This document shows, in pieces, positions 62,603 to 64,000 of a DNA stretch of 64,000 nucleotides (positions within the stretch are counted from its first letter, which is position 1; the number at the start of each line of letters is the position of its first letter). Under the pieces are notes generated by a model. It had not been told where the DNA came from and made no database searches. It saw only the letters and a program-made list of their open reading frames with translations. This DNA is from SOIA01 sp964346585. Its GTDB lineage: Bacteria > Acidobacteriota > Aminicenantia > Aminicenantales > Aminicenantaceae. Made by a program: the position numbers and the translations under genes. The DNA is taken from contig CAYFVQ010000069.1 in the NCBI GenBank assembly GCA_964346585.1, forward strand, positions 1 through 64,000, written 5' to 3'.

Positions 62603-63859
62603 ATGAGCAAAAGATTCATCGTGATACTGGCCACATTAGTTGTGACGGCCAACTGTATTTGGGCTCAGGATCTTGCTTTAAAAGGCGGCACGATTCTGAC
62701 AATCACAGATGGCACGATCGAAAACGGCACCGTCGTTATCCAGAACGGCAAGATAACGGCTATAGGAAAGAATGTCAAAATCCCTAGCGGGGTCAAAGTG
62801 ATCGATGTCACCGGGAAGTATATCATGCCCGGTGTTATCGACAGCCATTCACATATCGGCCTGACCGATGTGAATGAAGCCACTGACCCGGTCACGCCCC
62901 AGATCTGGATGTGGGAAGCCCTGGAGCCGGGGGCGGATTCCATCCGGAAAACCCTGGCCGGCGGAGTGACCACCGTAAAGACCATGCATGGGAGTGCCAA
63001 TGTCATCGGAGGCGTGAACGTCACCATCAAGCTGAAATATGACCGACCGGTGGAAGAACTGATTATCCCAGGAGTCCGCCAGCAGCTCAAGATGGCCTTG
63101 GGCGAAAATCCCAAGCGCGTTTACGGCAGCAGACAACGAACCCCTTCAACACGAATGGGAAATGCTTATGTCGCCCGTAAAGTGTTTATTGAAGCCAAAG
63201 AATACAAGGCGAAATGGGATAAGTACGAAAAGGACAAAGCCTCTGGAAAAAAGGATTTGACTCCTCCCAAAAAAGACCTGAGGATGGAGACCTTGAAGAT
63301 GGTGCTGGAGAAAAAGCTCAGCATCGACTGCCACGCCTACCGCGCGGATGAAATCGTCTGGATCATCAATTTCTGCAAGGAATTCGACATCGATCTTTTG
63401 CAGTTGAGCCACTGCATCGATGGTTATAAGGTTGCAGACATCATGGCCAAAGCAGACGTCTTCTACGGAGGTTGGGTCGACTGGTGGGGATTCAAGGAGG
63501 AGGCCTATGATGGCTGCCCGTATGGCATGCAAATCATGCATGACGCCGGCGTTAAAATCGTCATCAACTCCGACAGCCCTGTCGAAGGCCGCTACCTTTT
63601 CCGCATGGCCACCAAGGTACTGAAGTATACCGATATCCCGGAAAACGAAGCACTCAAAATGATCACCTTGAATCCGGCAGAGTCTCTAGAGCTTGGCGAC
63701 CGCATCGGAAGCTTGGAAAAAGGGAAGGATGGAGACATCGCGGTCTTTGACAAGCATCCTTTGGACACGACCACCAAATGCTTGATGACTATCATCGAAG
63801 GAGAAATCTTCTTTGATTATAGCAAAGAAAGTGTCACCTCAAAAGGAGGAAGCCGATGA
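62603..63859 (+). CDS. Exported amidohydrolase (imidazolonepropionase/DHOase-like superfamily)
   Basis: 418 residues with a Sec signal ending ANCIWAQ. Metal-dependent amidohydrolase: DSHSHIG gives the HxH pair near residue 83, SIDCHAYRAD and QLSHCIDGYK two more histidines, and INSDSPVEG the catalytic Asp; GRYLFRMATKV and ITLNPAESLELGDRIGSLEKGKDGDI end the barrel and the beta-sandwich. Likely cleaves a peptide-like or cyclic amide substrate in the periplasm. The ATG at 62603 has AAAGGAGG; an upstream in-frame ATG does not. Its stop overlaps the next gene's start (ATGA). Confidence 0.9.
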   Translation: MSKRFIVILATLVVTANCIWAQDLALKGGTILTITDGTIENGTVVIQNGKITAIGKNVKIPSGVKVIDVTGKYIMPGVIDSHSHIGLTDVNEATDPVTPQIWMWEALEPGADSIRKTLAGGVTTVKTMHGSANVIGGVNVTIKLKYDRPVEELIIPGVRQQLKMALGENPKRVYGSRQRTPSTRMGNAYVARKVFIEAKEYKAKWDKYEKDKASGKKDLTPPKKDLRMETLKMVLEKKLSIDCHAYRADEIVWIINFCKEFDIDLLQLSHCIDGYKVADIMAKADVFYGGWVDWWGFKEEAYDGCPYGMQIMHDAGVKIVINSDSPVEGRYLFRMATKVLKYTDIPENEALKMITLNPAESLELGDRIGSLEKGKDGDIAVFDKHPLDTTTKCLMTIIEGEIFFDYSKESVTSKGGSR

Positions 63860-64000
63860 GAAGAATCACACACATTGTCCTTGTGGTTTTTATCCTGTTT
63901 GCGGGAGTAGAAGTAATCGCGGCTGCCGATACGATTTTGATCAAAAACGGCACCATCGTTCCCGTGAAAGGTGGCACAAACACTATTGGCGACCTCCTGA
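63856..64000 (+). CDS. N-terminal fragment of a second exported amidohydrolase (3' end outside window)
   Basis: 48 codons are visible before the window ends. A signal segment (IVLVVFILFAGVEVIAAA) is followed by DTILIKNGTIVPVKGG, which matches the opening strand pair of the amidohydrolase beta-sandwich seen in the gene before it. AAGGAGGAAGCC precedes the ATG, which overlaps the previous stop by four bases, so the two enzymes are probably made together. Confidence 0.75.
   Translation, partial: MRRITHIVLVVFILFAGVEVIAAADTILIKNGTIVPVKGGTNTIGDLL

Noticed and set aside
1..64000. tRNA or rRNA genes
   Set aside because: I looked for cloverleaf-like GGTTCGA-type arms and rRNA landmarks and found none outside coding regions; a covariance search would settle this.

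Overview
The window is about 45% G+C and reads as chromosome of a diderm, protein- and peptide-degrading bacterium. A BamA/D15-type outer-membrane barrel, several lipoproteins, Tat-type and Sec signal peptides and a ZnuABC importer point to a Gram-negative envelope. The mix of two tricorn-like S41 proteases, a paired M16 locus, a fused formiminotransferase-cyclodeaminase, exported amidohydrolases and a receiver/Hanks-kinase/TolB-like/TPR protein resembles what I know of Candidatus Aminicenantes (OP8) and neighbouring Acidobacteriota. That assignment is inference from gene content only.

Layout. 1-4440: end of a class II aldolase-like gene, an exported glycosylasparaginase, rhaA, and a divergent uroporphyrinogen-decarboxylase-family gene. 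4636-12847: asnS, an ICMT-type methyltransferase, then a tightly coupled run rimO-pgpA-cinA-thpR-plsY-gpsA and a TPR lipoprotein. 13008-15459: metK-ahcY (SAM cycle) on the minus strand behind a possible structured leader. 15643-20125: two M16 peptidase homologues, both without the zinc motif, then ftcD. 20126-22189: a decayed repeat array, then a THEP1 NTPase, a nicotinamidase-like hydrolase and a macrodomain protein. 22201-26486 (minus): divergent plsY paralogue, glycosyltransferase, znuA-znuC-znuB. 26558-30315 (minus): galK and a secreted six-hairpin glycosidase. 30467-35055: pepD, a COQ7-like diiron protein, membrane proteins and an outer-membrane barrel. 35122-35607: a non-coding element with inverted-repeat ends, full of hairpins. 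35642-42486 (minus): an SDR and a histidine kinase / receiver-Ser/Thr kinase / OmpR regulator set. 42713-44644: Phd/PIN-like toxin-antitoxin pair and an XRE-ImmA regulator. 45057-59938: two tricorn-like proteases, a zinc-dependent phospholipase C homologue, an FAD oxidase plus ornithine-cyclodeaminase-family pair, an MBL lipoprotein and an APC-UspA fusion permease. 60422-64000: an exported/cytosolic RidA with two good start sites, an FmdB zinc ribbon, a tandem VOC lipoprotein and two coupled exported amidohydrolases, the last cut by the window edge.

Themes. Many genes serve peptide and amino-acid breakdown: tricorn-like and M20 peptidases, glycosylasparaginase, FTCD, amino-acid oxidase, imine-linked OCD and RidA proteins, and an amino-acid permease. 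Non-coding DNA is rich in palindromic dispersed repeats. At least three families are visible, and one of them sits between convergent genes in all three of its copies. No rRNA, tRNA, CRISPR array or integrase/transposase gene was recognised.
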